23,139 nt of DNA. Origin: Chryseobacterium sp. (GTDB lineage: Bacteria > Bacteroidota > Bacteroidia > Flavobacteriales > Weeksellaceae). Each line of letters starts with the position of its first letter. The first letter of the stretch is position 1. The stretch spans positions 1-23,139 of the forward strand of contig JASLCD010000008.1 of the NCBI GenBank assembly GCA_030146295.1, written 5' to 3'. The position numbers and the translations under genes are program-made. Below are positions 22,608 to 23,139 of this stretch, piece after piece. Under the pieces are notes generated by a model. It ran no database searches and was not told where the DNA came from. It saw nothing but the letters and a program-made list of their open reading frames with translations.

Positions 22608-23015
22608 ATGCAATTCACTATAGATAAAATCGAAGACTGGCAGGAAGTTGTTGACAGCATTATTCCTCAATTACAACATAATATTCTTTTATTAAAAGGA
22701 AATCTGGGAGCAGGAAAAACTACCTTCACACAATTTCTGCTTAAAAATATGGGCAGCCAAGATGAGGTAAACTCTCCAACCTACTCTATTGTCAATGAAT
22801 ATAATACAGAAAAAGGAAAAGTATATCACTTTGATCTTTACCGCTTAAAAAACATTGAAGAAGTGTATGATATCGGAATTGAAGAATATCTGGACAACTC
22901 TTTCTTATGCATTATCGAGTGGCCGGAAGTATATGAAGAAGAGCTTTACGGCCTCAACTATCACACAATGAGTATTGTGAACACGGGTGAAAACAGAGAA
23001 GTTTCATTCGATTAA
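22608..23015 (+). CDS. tsaE: tRNA threonylcarbamoyladenosine biosynthesis ATPase
   Basis: A 135-residue P-loop ATPase that works with TsaB and TsaD to form t6A37 in tRNAs reading ANN codons. Walker A is GNLGAGKTT (31-39). The family segment SPTYSIVNEY and the HFDLYRL strand follow, then the IEWPE motif near the end. Length and motif order are normal. It is divergent from dnaG and followed, 67 nt on, by the probable alanine dehydrogenase gene. Confidence 0.95.
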   Translation: MQFTIDKIEDWQEVVDSIIPQLQHNILLLKGNLGAGKTTFTQFLLKNMGSQDEVNSPTYSIVNEYNTEKGKVYHFDLYRLKNIEEVYDIGIEEYLDNSFLCIIEWPEVYEEELYGLNYHTMSIVNTGENREVSFD

Positions 23016-23023
23016 ATATTATG

Positions 23024-23031
23024 TATCTTTG
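23024..23031 (+). promoter_or_regulatory. Candidate promoter box before the last gene
   Basis: TATCTTTG fits TAnnTTTG, 51 nt upstream of the ATG at 23083. The -33 element is weak. Confidence 0.45.
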
Positions 23032-23082
23032 CTCATTAATTGAGTGTAAATAACAATCTGTAAGACATAATTTAATTTAAGG

Positions 23083-23139
23083 ATGAGTACAAATATTTTT
23101 ACTCCTTTCACAGAAGAAGAATTGATGCCGAAAGAGGAA
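23083..23139 (+). CDS. ald: Probable alanine dehydrogenase, first 19 codons (partial)
   Basis: The frame ATG 23083 to the window edge encodes MSTNIFTPFTEEELMPKEE. From memory, alanine dehydrogenases of Flavobacteriia start this way (a T-P-F-T then an acidic stretch before the catalytic domain), and the gene is commonly next to tsaE in these genomes. AAGG directly before the ATG is a weak ribosome site. Only the extreme N-terminus is visible, so the assignment needs the following sequence. Confidence 0.55.
   Translation, partial: MSTNIFTPFTEEELMPKEE

Noticed and set aside
22505..22660. A longer dnaG start adding 52 residues
   Set aside because: It would run through the consensus dnaG promoter and overlap the divergent tsaE gene; the inner ATG gives the family N-terminus.

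Overview
The window reads as a chromosomal segment of a flavobacterium close to Chryseobacterium (Bacteroidota, Weeksellaceae). The signs are AT-rich DNA, weak Shine-Dalgarno sequences, promoters of the Bacteroidota type (TTG-N19-TAnnTTTG), a type IX secretion (T9SS) C-terminal sorting domain, a surface-lipoprotein signal of the form C-K-S-D-D-D, and the protein families present. I see no phage, insertion sequence, CRISPR array, rRNA or tRNA. Most of the region is core metabolism; the novelty is mainly in regulation and in the intergenic DNA.

Layout. (1) 1-1660, plus strand: the end of an unidentified gene and a secreted M28 zinc peptidase. (2) 1661-2255: a gene-free stretch with two diverged copies of a terminator cassette flanking a roughly 160-nt imperfect palindrome. 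(3) 2256-9379, minus strand: a compact branched-chain amino acid operon, ilvE-ilvD-ilvB-ilvN-ilvC-ilvA. (4) 9413-9729, minus strand: its control region, with a strong promoter followed by two leader peptides rich in Ile/Val codons. Each leader is followed by its own intrinsic terminator and carries a copy of the terminator 3' arm that could form an antiterminator, so these look like two ribosome-mediated attenuators in series. (5) folP on the minus strand, then a divergent intergenic region rich in short degenerate repeats.

(6) 10896-16251, plus strand: a DUF1599-type protein, a DoxX/MauE-like membrane protein, a TerB-like protein, a secreted oligopeptidase B-like S9 peptidase, tpiA and a small membrane protein, closed by a bidirectional terminator. 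(7) 16316-17584, minus strand: a phytase-like lipoprotein. (8) 17817-19206, plus strand: a cobalamin riboswitch upstream of one monocistronic gene. That gene encodes a T9SS-secreted protein built from two diverged copies of one domain, and it is a candidate surface factor for vitamin B12. (9) 19251-22504, minus strand: a YciI-like protein, clpP and dnaG. The DnaG zinc-finger cysteines are replaced. (10) Divergent tsaE, then the first codons of a probable alanine dehydrogenase.

The points most worth following up are the tandem ilv attenuator, the riboswitch-controlled two-domain T9SS protein, and the large palindromic intergenic element between the M28 peptidase gene and ilvA. All calls come from reading the sequence and recalling family motifs; no database search was run.
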